Origin: JAFLTL01 sp964389525
GTDB lineage: Bacteria; Bacteroidota; Bacteroidia; Bacteroidales; Muribaculaceae
Length of the DNA stretch: 64,000 bases
Assembly (NCBI GenBank): GCA_964389525.1
Contig: CAYMEX010000015.1
Location: 13,289 to 77,288, forward strand
Reading direction: 5' to 3'
Positions within the stretch are counted from its first letter, which is position 1; every line of letters begins with the position of its first letter. The notes under the pieces were generated by a model. That model did no database searches, was not told where the DNA came from, and was given only the letters and a program-made list of their open reading frames with translations. Shown here piece after piece: positions 37,289-45,701 of this stretch. Made by a program: the position numbers and the translations under genes.

Positions 37289-38065
37289 ATGAATCTTATT
37301 ATCACAGAGAATTACAAAGATCTTTCGGCTCGTGCGGCTCAGATCGTAGCTGACGCGATCAACTCGTTCGTACCGTCGGAAGGGCATCCTAATTTTGTAC
37401 TTGGTCTGCCTACCGGAAGTACTCCGCTCGGCATGTATGCCGCCCTTATCGAGATGAACCGCGAGGGTAAAGTGAGCTTCAAAGACGTAGTCACATTCAA
37501 CATGGATGAGTACTGCGGTCTCGCCGAGGATCACCCTGAGAGCTATCACTCGTTCATGCACAGCAATTTCTTTGACCACATCGACATTAACAAGGCAAAC
37601 GTGCATATCCTCAACGGCAATGCTCCTGACCCCGTAGCCGAGTGCGCTGCTTACGAGCAGGCTATTGTCGCAGCCGGAGGCATTGATCTGTTTGTCGGCG
37701 GTGTCGGTGTCGACGGCCATCTTGCATTCAACGAGCCGGGATCATCGCTGCGTTCGCGCACACGTTGCGTCGAGCTCACACAGGACACCATCATCGCCAA
37801 CGCCCGCTTCTTTGGCGGAGATCTTAATCTTGTGCCTAAAAAGGCAGTCACTGTCGGAGTCGGCACGGTCATGGACGCCCGCACAGTCATGGTTCTTGTG
37901 AATGGACATGGCAAGGCTCGTGCTCTTCAGCAGTGCGTAGAGGGCGGTGTCAGCCAGATGTGGCCTGTGACAGCCGTACAGCTTCATCCCGACGCGATTG
38001 TCATAGCCGATGATCCTGCATGCTACGAGCTTAAAGTAGGCACTTATAGATATTTCCGCAAATAA
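37289..38065 (+). CDS. nagB: Glucosamine-6-phosphate deaminase
   Basis: A 258-residue enzyme converting glucosamine 6-phosphate to fructose 6-phosphate and ammonia. Family motifs: LGLPTGSTPLGMYAALIE (phosphate binding), FNMDEYCGL with the catalytic Asp, and GGVGVDGHLAFNEPGSSL with the catalytic His. Length is close to the E. coli enzyme (266), lacking part of its C-terminal allosteric tail. It precedes a GH2 enzyme resembling glucosaminidases, which fits amino-sugar catabolism. Confidence 0.95.
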   Translation: MNLIITENYKDLSARAAQIVADAINSFVPSEGHPNFVLGLPTGSTPLGMYAALIEMNREGKVSFKDVVTFNMDEYCGLAEDHPESYHSFMHSNFFDHIDINKANVHILNGNAPDPVAECAAYEQAIVAAGGIDLFVGGVGVDGHLAFNEPGSSLRSRTRCVELTQDTIIANARFFGGDLNLVPKKAVTVGVGTVMDARTVMVLVNGHGKARALQQCVEGGVSQMWPVTAVQLHPDAIVIADDPACYELKVGTYRYFRK

Positions 38066-38104
38066 TCACTGCTGCGGGCAGTACATACTTGAAAAACTGA
38101 TTTA

Positions 38105-41100
38105 ATGGTAAAGGTATTTCCAATTCTGGCGGTTGCCATGCTTCCGGCGTTTGTCGGCTGTACGGGTCGACATGAAGAAAGACTGACACGCGGCATCGGT
38201 GTTTATCCCGGAGATCCGTCACAGTCCTTCGCGCCCGAACTTGTGGTTGACGATGAGTATCGCAACCTTGCGCTTAACCGCCGTACATTCCAGTCATCGG
38301 CCTATGACTTCAATCTGACTTCGCAGCTTGTCACCGACGGCATCGTGACCGGGGTATTGCCTCCCTATCTGACGGTGTCGACCCCCGACGGGCCGCTGAC
38401 AGCACGCGAGAGAGAGTGGTCGATCGATGGCGGTCCCTACAGTTTCAACGGACTTAAAGGTGATAACTCGTGGCTTGAGTATCACTGGAATGCAAAGGAA
38501 GTGGCTGCCGATACCATCGAGATAACAGGAGTCGCATATCATGGTGCCGCGTCAACGGGGCACTATGATATTGCGGTTCAGATACCCGACGGTGAAGAGT
38601 GGAAGACGTCGGGACGCACAGCGGGGAGCGGATGGGGAAAACGTGCGGCCAGGCGACGTCAGGAGCTTGACCCGAATAAACAGTCGGGCAATACGGCAAT
38701 AGGTGAGCAGTTTACTGTGACTGTGCCGGTCGATTTCGGCAAGACCTCAGATATGCGCATCACTTTTGATGCACCCGGTGTTGAAAGCTGGGAGATACAC
38801 GAGGTTGTGCTTCAGCGCGACGGTAAGCCCGACCGTGATATACTCCCTTCGTTTGACTTCGGGAGTGCCTGGATGAGCGATGGCGGAGGAGAGCAATGGA
38901 TTTATGCTGATCTTGGCAACCGTGCCACGATCTCGCAGGTGATACTTGACTGGGTGGAGAAACCACAGAGGGGAAGAATCGAGCTATCGGATGACGCCGT
39001 ATCCTGGACTCCGAAAGCCGATCTGCCGCAGACCGACGCATTGAGCGACACGATAGACGTGTCGGGTAAGGCGCGGTATGTGAAGGTGATGATGACAGAG
39101 CCAGGAGAGAGCGGACGTTATGTGCTGAGTGAAATGCAGGTGATGGGCACCGGAGGTGTCGTGCCTGTGGCTCACGATATAGCCGGGACTTCGTCGCACA
39201 ACGGCAAAAGCGAGTATTCGCTCAATGGCGGTGCATGGAGGCTTGCACGCGAGTCGGAAGTTGCCGATAACGGTGAAACGATCTCCGGTCCGGGATATGA
39301 TGTATCGTCGTGGCTTGTGGCTACAGTCCCCGCTACAGTGCTGTCGAGCTATATCAATGCCGGGGCGGTGGCCGATCCAAACTTCTCGGACAATGTGTTC
39401 AATATCTCGGAGTCGTTTTTCAATAGCGATTTCTGGTACAGAACCGAGTTCAATTACGACAAGACGGACAGCGACGGACGTGTGTTCCTGAATTTCGACG
39501 GCATCAACTGGAAAGCCAATGTCTTTCTTAATGGCGAAAGGGTAGACCGCATCGAGGGAGCGTTTGTGCGGTCGAAAACCGATGTGACCGACCTGCTCAG
39601 GCAGGGTGTCAACGTGCTTGCGGTGGAAATCGAGAAGGTCGCGCATCCGGGAGCTGTCAAGGAGAAAAATATAGAGACAACCGACTTCAACGGAGGCATG
39701 CTCGGACTTGACAATCCGACATTTCATGCCACGATCGGCTGGGACTGGATCACGACTGTCAGGGGCAGAGACACGGGCATATGGAACGATGTCTATCTGA
39801 CGACGTCGGCCGACGTCACGCTTCTTGACCCGGTTGTGACATCGACGCTTGAGTTCGGCACCGACACGCTTGCGTCGATGACTCCGTGTGTCATTGTGGC
39901 AAACCACTCGCAGAAAGAGGTAACGGGAACCTTGCACGGATGGATCGGCGACATACGCTTCGACCGACCGCTCACGCTCTCGCCCATGGAGGAGACTGAG
40001 ATATGTTTCTCGCCCGACGAGTATGCGGTGCTTGACCGGCAGAAGATGAACCTGTGGTGGCCTGTCGGATATGGCGCCCCGTATCTCTATGATGCCGGAT
40101 TTGAGTTTGAGGCAGACGGCGAAGTATCCGACCGCATCGACTACAAGGCCGGTATCAGGGAAATGACGTATGCCGATCCGATGACACGGCTCGCCATCTT
40201 TGTCAACGGCAAGCGTTTCATACCGCTCGGAGGCAACTGGGGATTCAGCGAGCACAACCTCAATTATCGCGGACGCGAGTATGATATAGCGGTGAAGTAT
40301 CACAAGGATATGAACTTCAATATGATCCGCAACTGGGTGGGTCAGACCGGCGACGAGGAGTTCTATGAGGCATGCGACCGTCACGGCGTGATGGTGATGC
40401 AGGACTTCTGGCTTGCAAACCCTGTCGACGGGCCAAATCCCGGCGACGAGGCGATGTTCCTCGACAATGCCGAGGATTATGTAAAGCGCATACGCCGGCA
40501 TCCGTCGATAGCGTTTTACTGCGGCCGCAACGAGGGAGATCCCACGCCTACACTTAATGCCGCGTTTGAGGGTATTGTCGCGACGTGGAATCCCGGACTG
40601 CTCTATATACCCAACTCGGCCGACTATGGTCTTACGGGGCATGGCCCGTATGGCGCGGAAGCCGACTCGACCTATTTCGCGATACAGACGGGTAAGTTCC
40701 ACAGCGAGCGCGGTCTTCCCAATGTGATGACTCCCGAAGGGTTGAAACGTACATTCGGAGACGATATACCCTGGCCGCAGGACAATCTCTGGGGGCAGCA
40801 CGACTACACACAGAAAGGTGCGCAACGTGGCGCATCGTTCAACCGTATTCTCGAGAGCAAGATCGGCATGCCCGATGATGCGGTGATGTTCGGCAAGATG
40901 GCACAATGGGAGAACTACGACGCCTACCGCGCCATGTTCGAGTCGTCGCAGACCGACCGCATGGGGCTTGTGATATGGATGAGCCACTCGTGCTGGCCGA
41001 GCCTCACATGGGATACCTACGACTACTATTTCGAGCCGACAGCGGCATTCTTCGGAAGCAAAAAAGCGTGTGAGCCGCTGCATGTGCAGTGGAACCCGCT

Positions 41101-41668
41101 CACAAAATATGTGCAGGTGGTGAATATCGCGTCGGGCAGTTTTGACAGTCTGACTGTTGAAGCCGACGTCGTGGATGTGCGCGGCAAGAAGACCGACAGC
41201 CGGTCGGCTACGGTCGCATCGTCATCCGACACGACCGAGGATGTGTTTACGATCGACGTGCCCAATGGCATGACGGAGCCGCTCTTCCTGCGTCTCACGC
41301 TGAAAGACGGTGAGCGGCTCGTTAGCGAGAACACATATTCATGGGGCACTCCGGTCGACGGGCTGAAAGCTCTTATGAGTCTGCCCGAGGGCAATATCGA
41401 TGTGACGGTGACAGAGACCGGAAATACGTCGCGCTCTGTGACACTCACCAACAACGGGACGACGGTCATGCCTCTTGTCAGACTGAATCTGAAAGGCTCC
41501 GACGGAGATCAGATATTGCCGGTAGACTATTCCGACAACTATTTCCATCTGATGCCGGGAGAATCGCGCACAGTGGAGATAGCTTGGAATGAGGCAGATG
41601 CAAGAGGCGGAGATGCCTGCATCGAGATTTCGGCACTTAACCTTGACAATAAGAAGATCTCGCTTTGA
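38105..41668 (+). CDS. GH2-family lipoprotein, exo-beta-D-glucosaminidase/mannosidase-like
   Basis: A 1187-residue lipoprotein (VAMLPAFVGCTGRHE, lipobox near residue 19). Residues about 50-350 hold two discoidin-like (F5/8 C) beta-sandwich stretches, then GH2 sugar-binding (FLNFDGINWKANVFLNGERVD), immunoglobulin-like and TIM-barrel domains. The probable acid/base Glu is in FYCGRNEGDPTP and the nucleophile Glu in KFHSERGLPNVM; WDWITTVRGRDTGIWNDV is typical of CsxA-like enzymes. Its position 40 bases after nagB suggests hydrolysis of glucosamine-containing oligosaccharides at the outer surface or periplasm. Mannosidase activity cannot be excluded. A terminator follows. Confidence 0.85.
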   Translation: MVKVFPILAVAMLPAFVGCTGRHEERLTRGIGVYPGDPSQSFAPELVVDDEYRNLALNRRTFQSSAYDFNLTSQLVTDGIVTGVLPPYLTVSTPDGPLTAREREWSIDGGPYSFNGLKGDNSWLEYHWNAKEVAADTIEITGVAYHGAASTGHYDIAVQIPDGEEWKTSGRTAGSGWGKRAARRRQELDPNKQSGNTAIGEQFTVTVPVDFGKTSDMRITFDAPGVESWEIHEVVLQRDGKPDRDILPSFDFGSAWMSDGGGEQWIYADLGNRATISQVILDWVEKPQRGRIELSDDAVSWTPKADLPQTDALSDTIDVSGKARYVKVMMTEPGESGRYVLSEMQVMGTGGVVPVAHDIAGTSSHNGKSEYSLNGGAWRLARESEVADNGETISGPGYDVSSWLVATVPATVLSSYINAGAVADPNFSDNVFNISESFFNSDFWYRTEFNYDKTDSDGRVFLNFDGINWKANVFLNGERVDRIEGAFVRSKTDVTDLLRQGVNVLAVEIEKVAHPGAVKEKNIETTDFNGGMLGLDNPTFHATIGWDWITTVRGRDTGIWNDVYLTTSADVTLLDPVVTSTLEFGTDTLASMTPCVIVANHSQKEVTGTLHGWIGDIRFDRPLTLSPMEETEICFSPDEYAVLDRQKMNLWWPVGYGAPYLYDAGFEFEADGEVSDRIDYKAGIREMTYADPMTRLAIFVNGKRFIPLGGNWGFSEHNLNYRGREYDIAVKYHKDMNFNMIRNWVGQTGDEEFYEACDRHGVMVMQDFWLANPVDGPNPGDEAMFLDNAEDYVKRIRRHPSIAFYCGRNEGDPTPTLNAAFEGIVATWNPGLLYIPNSADYGLTGHGPYGAEADSTYFAIQTGKFHSERGLPNVMTPEGLKRTFGDDIPWPQDNLWGQHDYTQKGAQRGASFNRILESKIGMPDDAVMFGKMAQWENYDAYRAMFESSQTDRMGLVIWMSHSCWPSLTWDTYDYYFEPTAAFFGSKKACEPLHVQWNPLTKYVQVVNIASGSFDSLTVEADVVDVRGKKTDSRSATVASSSDTTEDVFTIDVPNGMTEPLFLRLTLKDGERLVSENTYSWGTPVDGLKALMSLPEGNIDVTVTETGNTSRSVTLTNNGTTVMPLVRLNLKGSDGDQILPVDYSDNYFHLMPGESRTVEIAWNEADARGGDACIEISALNLDNKKISL

Positions 41669-41695
41669 GGCTTTGTCATAAATGCCTTTTCATAT

Positions 41696-41730
41696 AAAGC
41701 AAGGACGCACAAACCGTGCGTCCTGCTTTA
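41696..41730 (+). terminator. Intrinsic terminator of the nagB-GH2 unit
   Basis: Stem of GGACGCAC (41703-41710) with GTGCGTCC (41716-41723) extended by AAAGC/GCTTT, loop AAACC, then TTTATTT. It lies about 30 bases after the GH2 stop. Confidence 0.8.
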
Positions 41731-41820
41731 TTTCAGGCTCATATGAAGCGGTTTATGACAATCGTATAACTGAGAATACAGCTACAATAGACCTCCTCTG
41801 ACAAACATTGTGACGGTTGA

Positions 41821-41847
41821 GTGTGTTATTAGGTAAGAATAACACAC
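41821..41847. promoter_or_regulatory. Perfect 10-bp inverted repeat upstream of the ytxH cassette
   Basis: GTGTGTTATT (41821-41830) and AATAACACAC (41838-41847) around a 7-base spacer, 15 bases before the first ATG. No T run follows, so it is not a terminator; an operator for a dimeric regulator or a 5'-UTR hairpin is likely. Upstream 41731-41820 shows no TAnnTTTG box. Confidence 0.65.
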
Positions 41848-41862
41848 AAAAACACTATTGCT

Positions 41863-42069
41863 ATGAAACAGCAGGAAGTCATTACAACAGCAGTTATTGC
41901 CGCATTGGGCGGTATGATTGCCGGAGCTGCGATCGCGCTCCTGTTTGCCCCTAAAAGCGGTGAGTCGCTCAGAGAGGATATAAGGCATTTTCTCAGAAAA
42001 AAAGGTATATGCCCTAAAGACTGTGAGCTTGACGAGCTTGTCGATGAGATCGCTAAACAGGTAAAGTGA
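41863..42069 (+). CDS. YtxH-like small membrane protein, copy 1
   Basis: A 68-residue protein: short polar N-terminus, a Gly/Ala-rich membrane helix (AVIAALGGMIAGAAIALLFAP) and a charged amphipathic tail. The LLFAPKSGESLREDI turn is the YtxH (PF12732) signature, found in general-stress proteins of Firmicutes and in many Bacteroidota. First gene of a four-gene cassette with a second YtxH protein, a holin-X-like protein and a small unknown protein. Molecular function of the family is not established. Confidence 0.8.
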   Translation: MKQQEVITTAVIAALGGMIAGAAIALLFAPKSGESLREDIRHFLRKKGICPKDCELDELVDEIAKQVK

Positions 42070-42081
42070 AATCTAAAGTGA

Positions 42082-42285
42082 ATGATTATGTGTAAGTTTG
42101 GAGCATTTGTCGGCGGAGCTTGCGCCGGCGCGTTGGTGGCATTGCTTTTTACTCCGGAGACGGGGCCTGAGATGCGGTCACGTATTAAGGAGGTCTTGAA
42201 AAAATATGGTGTGGCCGGAAAGTCGGCCGCCGAAAATGTCGACGAAATCGCCGCTGAGCTTGCCGCAGAGCTGAAAAACAGCTGA
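42082..42285 (+). CDS. YtxH-like small membrane protein, copy 2
   Basis: A 67-residue relative of the preceding gene with the same plan: Gly/Ala-rich helix (FGAFVGGACAGALVALLFTPETGPEMR) followed by a charged helix rich in Glu/Ala/Lys. The start may be the ATG at 42082 or the next at 42088. Twelve bases separate it from copy 1. The two differ enough in sequence to suggest an old duplication and possibly hetero-oligomers. Confidence 0.75.
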   Translation: MIMCKFGAFVGGACAGALVALLFTPETGPEMRSRIKEVLKKYGVAGKSAAENVDEIAAELAAELKNS

Positions 42286-42343
42286 GAGCAAAAATAAGTG
42301 TCGGCCAATGACCGGGCCGCGATCCTGAAAAATCATCACATTT

Positions 42344-42745
42344 ATGAGCGTGTCAACAAATAATGTATCACTGTTTGAGAGTCTTAAAAACCTCTTCAGG
42401 CTGTATGTGGCGGACGCCAAGCTGTCACTGTCGCAGAAGCTGAGTCACGCGCTTGCTGCAACCGCTATTCTGTTTGTGGGAGCGATGCTCGGGCTCGGAG
42501 CGATGTTGTTTCTGTCGATAGCACTGGTGCTGAGCCTAAGTGAATCGATCGGACTCATTTATGCGTCGGTCGTGGTGGCTATGATATATGTTCTGCTGAT
42601 TACGATCATTGTGCTGTTCAGGCGCACACTTGTCGATGATCCGATCACACGTATGGTGACAAGCCTTATGCTTGACGCTCCTGACGAGAATGCGCCGTCG
42701 GCGACAACATCAATAACAAAAACTGACGATAATGAAGGGATCTGA
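42344..42745 (+). CDS. Putative holin-X/YqjE-like membrane protein
   Basis: A 133-residue protein with an N-terminal amphipathic segment (SLFESLKNLFRLYVADAKLSLSQKL), two membrane helices (about residues 35-60 and 67-90) and a polar tail. The layout, an N-terminal LxxLxxAKLxLS helix followed by a helical hairpin, is that of the Phage_holin_3_6/YqjE (PF07332) group of small envelope proteins. In E. coli yqjE lies with the ElaB-like yqjD and yqjK in a stress-induced operon, an arrangement similar to this cassette. Role not known. Confidence 0.7.
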   Translation: MSVSTNNVSLFESLKNLFRLYVADAKLSLSQKLSHALAATAILFVGAMLGLGAMLFLSIALVLSLSESIGLIYASVVVAMIYVLLITIIVLFRRTLVDDPITRMVTSLMLDAPDENAPSATTSITKTDDNEGI

Positions 42746-42980
42746 AGTCTGGAAAGGTTACAACCGGCATGAACTTGGCGTAAGGCGTGCTGTCAACGCT
42801 GTGCGGCTGGAGATCGCCAAAGAGGACCTCATGCAGAGGTTTGAGGGTAAAGAAGAGTCGGCGGTCAGTAAGTTCGGATCGTTTCTTTTCAACAATCCGG
42901 CGATACTTCTCCGCACGTTAACGATCGGCACAACCGTCTATTCGGTCGTGCGAAACATATTCGGCCGCCGAAGAAGATAG
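42732..42980 (+). CDS. Small protein of the ytxH cassette, function unknown
   Basis: An 82-residue protein that overlaps the holin-X-like gene by 14 bases. The N-terminal half is charged (YNRHELGVRRAVNAVRLEIAKEDL), the C-terminal half is weakly hydrophobic (PAILLRTLTIGTTVYSVVRNIFG) and it ends in a run of Arg residues. I recognise no named domain; the general form (charged helix, one membrane-associated helix, basic end) resembles YqjK-like partners of YqjE. It ends the cassette. Confidence 0.65.
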   Translation: MKGSEVWKGYNRHELGVRRAVNAVRLEIAKEDLMQRFEGKEESAVSKFGSFLFNNPAILLRTLTIGTTVYSVVRNIFGRRRR

Positions 42981-42994
42981 ATTATAGAAAGCAC

Positions 42995-43537
42995 TTAGTA
43001 CAGAGGTGTTGTATGTGGAGTCTCACCATGCAACGCCTCTTTTTGTGAATGCTCGAGACCGATCAGCGTTCTCTTTGCGCGGATGCCTCCGGCATATCCG
43101 CCGATTGAGCCCGTTGCTGTGACGCGGTGGCAGGGAATTATCAGGCTCAGTCTGTTGGCTCCAATGGCATTTGCAACAGCTCTGACGGCTGTCTTGTGTC
43201 CTGATGCGGCCGCTATGTCGGCATATGTGACGGTCGTGCCGTAGGGAATCTTTGACAGGGCATTCCATACGTCGAGCTGGAAACCGGTGCCTGATAGGAG
43301 CAGAGGAAGATCAAACACGGTGCGCTCGCCGCGGAAGTATTCGTCGATCTGCGATATTGCCATTGCAGTGACGGGAGTTCTGCCCTGTGATATCTCCATG
43401 TCAAGCCGGTGTGCGAGCCGTGAGACGAAGCGGCTGCTGTCGGCGCGTGCGGCCCAGTCGCACAGTACGAGCCTGTCGTCGGCAGTGCCTATCAGGAGTT
43501 GTCCGGCCACGGTGTCGTGGTGAGATATCAGGAGCAT
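42995..43537 (-). CDS. ogt: Methylated-DNA-protein-cysteine S-methyltransferase
   Basis: A 180-residue DNA-repair protein that transfers the methyl group of O6-methylguanine to its own cysteine. The active-site motif IIPCHRV is present, preceded by the helix-turn-helix (TVTYADIAAASGHKTAVRAVANAIGANRL with the Arg finger) and followed by GGYAGGIRAKRTLIGLE. N-terminal ribonuclease-like domain at residues 1-80. Its ATG overlaps the stop of the ketopantoate reductase gene by one base (TAATG), so the pair is cotranslated. Confidence 0.94.
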   Translation of the reverse strand: MLLISHHDTVAGQLLIGTADDRLVLCDWAARADSSRFVSRLAHRLDMEISQGRTPVTAMAISQIDEYFRGERTVFDLPLLLSGTGFQLDVWNALSKIPYGTTVTYADIAAASGHKTAVRAVANAIGANRLSLIIPCHRVTATGSIGGYAGGIRAKRTLIGLEHSQKEALHGETPHTTPLY

Positions 43538-44451
43538 TATGGCTTGTGTTTTGCTTCGAGAAACCTTAGTTCGGCTTCAAGCATTGCGAGTCGCGGCATC
43601 GCAAAACCAACCTTTTTAGCCTCTGCGATCGGGCGTGTGTAGAGGTAGTCTATCTCCATGGGGCGGTGATTGTCGTAGTCGAGTTTCATCGACGGGAGGT
43701 AGGGCGGCATGACAAGAGTGTCGGCGATCATTTTGTCGACAAATGCTTCGTCGAGTTTCCCGACGCCGAGAGCCCGTGCGGCGCCGACAACTTCGAGCAT
43801 CTGCTCTCTTATCAGGCGGCAGGTCGACGGGTCGGCAAGCAGCCGGTCGGTGCAGGTGTCGAGGGCGACAGTCATTCCGTTGAACGGCATGTTCCATACA
43901 GCTTTTTTCCAACGGGCCTCGTTGTAGTCGACAGATGCGGCTTTTATGCCGGCCTTGCGCATGTCGGCCACGATATGGTCAAATAGCCCGGTGTCGGCGC
44001 ATGAGTAATTGCCGAGGTTGATATGCCCGTAGGCCTGATGGTTTATCGAGCCCGGCCCCTCTTTGGCAGAGCAGATGAACGCCAGTCCGGCCGCTATGTA
44101 TGCCGATGGGAAATGTGCCTGCAGATCGGGCTCAAGGCCGATGCCGTTCTGGATTAATATCACCAGCGTGTCGGGGCGGAGCAGGGGAGCCAGCATCTGA
44201 GGCAGCTGGCGGTTGCCTGTCGTCTTCATGCACACGAGCACCACATCGACGGGGCCTATGTCGTCTGTCGACTTGAAGGCCTTGACATGCGGCAGACGGA
44301 AATCGCCGTCGCATGATCTTATACTCAGTCCGTGCTCTCTGACGTAACTGTAGTCGGAGCGCAACAGAAAAGAGACGTCGGCTCCGGCACGAGAGAGCAT
44401 GCTGCCGTAATAACCGCCGATCGCCCCGGTGCCTACAACTGCATATCTCAT
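43537..44451 (-). CDS. panE: Ketopantoate reductase-family protein
   Basis: A 304-residue NADPH-dependent reductase of the ApbA/PanE family (2-dehydropantoate to pantoate). N-terminal Rossmann motif YAVVGTGAIGGYYGSML, the loop VVLVCMKTTGNRQLP, ILIQNGIG, and the C-terminal helical domain with NEARWKKAVWNMPFNGM, where Lys and Asn are catalytic/substrate residues. The start at 44451 places the Rossmann motif at residue 3; longer starts have no family support. It overlaps the TSCPD gene by four bases. Family paralogues are common, so the pantothenate role is probable, not certain. Confidence 0.85.
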   Translation of the reverse strand: MRYAVVGTGAIGGYYGSMLSRAGADVSFLLRSDYSYVREHGLSIRSCDGDFRLPHVKAFKSTDDIGPVDVVLVCMKTTGNRQLPQMLAPLLRPDTLVILIQNGIGLEPDLQAHFPSAYIAAGLAFICSAKEGPGSINHQAYGHINLGNYSCADTGLFDHIVADMRKAGIKAASVDYNEARWKKAVWNMPFNGMTVALDTCTDRLLADPSTCRLIREQMLEVVGAARALGVGKLDEAFVDKMIADTLVMPPYLPSMKLDYDNHRPMEIDYLYTRPIAEAKKVGFAMPRLAMLEAELRFLEAKHKP

Positions 44452-44717
44452 ATTTTCTCGGAGTTGGCGCACGTGCCGTTGATCTGCTGGAGGGCGCGTG
44501 CGAGTTGGTCGGGACATGAGGTGGCTTTTGCGCCGCAGCGTATGCCGCGCAGTTTTTCGATCACCTCGCCGGCATCCATGCCTTTGACGAGAGCGCCTAT
44601 ACCTTGCAGATTGCCGTGGCATCCGCCTGTGAAGACAACGTCGACCAACCGTCCGTTATCGATCTCGATATCTATGCGACGCGAGCATGTGCCCTGCGTC
44701 GTGTATGTGTACTTCAT
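44448..44717 (-). CDS. TSCPD domain-containing small protein (TIGR03905 type)
   Basis: An 89-residue protein with the cysteine set of the TSCPD domain: GTCSRRIDIEI, FTGGCHGNLQGIGALVKGM, GIRCGAKATSCPDQLARAL and a last Cys in INGTCANS. The T-S-C-P-D signature (ATSCPDQL) is complete. The same domain occurs at the C-terminus of class II ribonucleotide reductases; standalone copies have no assigned function but probably bind a metal or nucleotide. Four-base overlap with panE downstream and five bases from the epimerase gene upstream make it an operon member. Confidence 0.85.
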   Translation of the reverse strand: MKYTYTTQGTCSRRIDIEIDNGRLVDVVFTGGCHGNLQGIGALVKGMDAGEVIEKLRGIRCGAKATSCPDQLARALQQINGTCANSEKI

Positions 44718-44722
44718 TGTTG

Positions 44723-45604
44723 TCAGATGTTCTCGAATATCATGTAATAGGATGCCTCCCATGACTGTCCGGGCGCAATGATATTGGTGTACTCGCGTGC
44801 GGCGAAATCGCCCTCGTAGCCCACACGGTCGCATCTGCCGTACCACGGCTCGATACATATGAACGGAGCTCCGGGTTTAGACCATAGGCCGACGATCGGC
44901 GCTCTGAACAGCACGGTCATGTATGGCGTGCGGTCGCAGTCGAGGATGCTTACGCGGTGTATCTGGCTGTCGCCGATCACAAGTGCGTCGCGGTCAAACA
45001 GGTCGGGCGTGACAGGAAGCATGCCTTCGCTGTCGAGCGTTACGGGGTATTTCCTGTCGCCGAGACATCCTTTTTCCTCGATGAGCTCGTAGCTTATACT
45101 GTCACTGCGGTCGAACGCGAGATAGCAGTTGACGCCGTCGGCATTGAATCGGCCCGAAGGATAGTAGAATGCCGGATGTGCGCCGATCTGAAACGGCATC
45201 TGGCGCCCGGTCTCGTTGTTGCGCACTTTCCAGGCGACGGTCAGGCGCTCTTCAAGCAGAGTATAGCTTATGTCGAGAGTAAAGTCAAACGGGAACAGCC
45301 GCATCGTCGACTCGTCGGACTCGAGTCGCAACGTCAGCGTGTTTTCGTCGGAGTCTTCGACTGCGGTGAACCGGCAGTCTCTTGCAAAACCGTGCTGCCC
45401 GATGGCGGTCTCTTTTCCGTCGTAACGGACAACCCCTTCCCATGCCTTGCCGACTATAGGGAAAAGGACAGGGGAGCGGCGTCCCCAGAATGCGGGATCT
45501 CCCTGCCATAGATATTGCCGGCCGGTGACTTTGGAACGGATGCTCTGAAGCTCGGCTCCCATTTCAGAGATCTCGACGGTAAGAAGATTATTTTCAAGTT
45601 TCAT
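44723..45604 (-). CDS. Aldose 1-epimerase-family protein
   Basis: A 293-residue beta-sandwich mutarotase-like protein of the LacX/YeaD branch. Recognisable segments: GAELQSIRSKVTGRQYLWQGDP near the N-terminus, PVLFPIVGK, GQHGFARD with the catalytic His, IGAHPAFYYP with the second His, and FICIEPWYGRCD with the catalytic Glu. The start at 45604 gives MKLENNLLTVEISEMG. The substrate (sugar or sugar phosphate) is uncertain. A textbook Bacteroidales promoter is present 20 bases upstream, so it heads epimerase-TSCPD-panE-ogt. Confidence 0.9.
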   Translation of the reverse strand: MKLENNLLTVEISEMGAELQSIRSKVTGRQYLWQGDPAFWGRRSPVLFPIVGKAWEGVVRYDGKETAIGQHGFARDCRFTAVEDSDENTLTLRLESDESTMRLFPFDFTLDISYTLLEERLTVAWKVRNNETGRQMPFQIGAHPAFYYPSGRFNADGVNCYLAFDRSDSISYELIEEKGCLGDRKYPVTLDSEGMLPVTPDLFDRDALVIGDSQIHRVSILDCDRTPYMTVLFRAPIVGLWSKPGAPFICIEPWYGRCDRVGYEGDFAAREYTNIIAPGQSWEASYYMIFENI

Positions 45605-45626
45605 GTGATGCAGTTTTCGGTTTGCA

Positions 45627-45658
45627 CAAAGATACATCATTGCTTCTGCGTCATCAAA
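45627..45658 (-). promoter_or_regulatory. Promoter of the epimerase-TSCPD-panE-ogt operon
   Basis: Minus strand: -33 TTTG (45658-45655), 20-nt spacer, -7 TATCTTTG (45634-45627). Predicted start about 16 bases before the ATG. The -33 box is formed by the end of the T run that terminates the upstream structured RNA. Confidence 0.8.
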
Positions 45659-45701
45659 AAAACAGAGGCCATAACTTCAAATGGTTGAAGCATGACCTCT
45701 G
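45656..45701 (-). terminator. Intrinsic terminator of the structured RNA
   Basis: Minus strand: CAGAGG (45701-45696) pairs with CCTCTG (45668-45663), with an inner CTTCAA/TTGAAG stem, followed by seven T (45662-45656). The plus strand has only four T after the same stem. Confidence 0.8.

Noticed and set aside
38984..41083. A 699-codon open frame antisense to the GH2 gene
   Set aside because: Composition is that of a mirrored high-GC frame, with no signal, domain or start context, while the sense strand encodes a clear GH2 enzyme.
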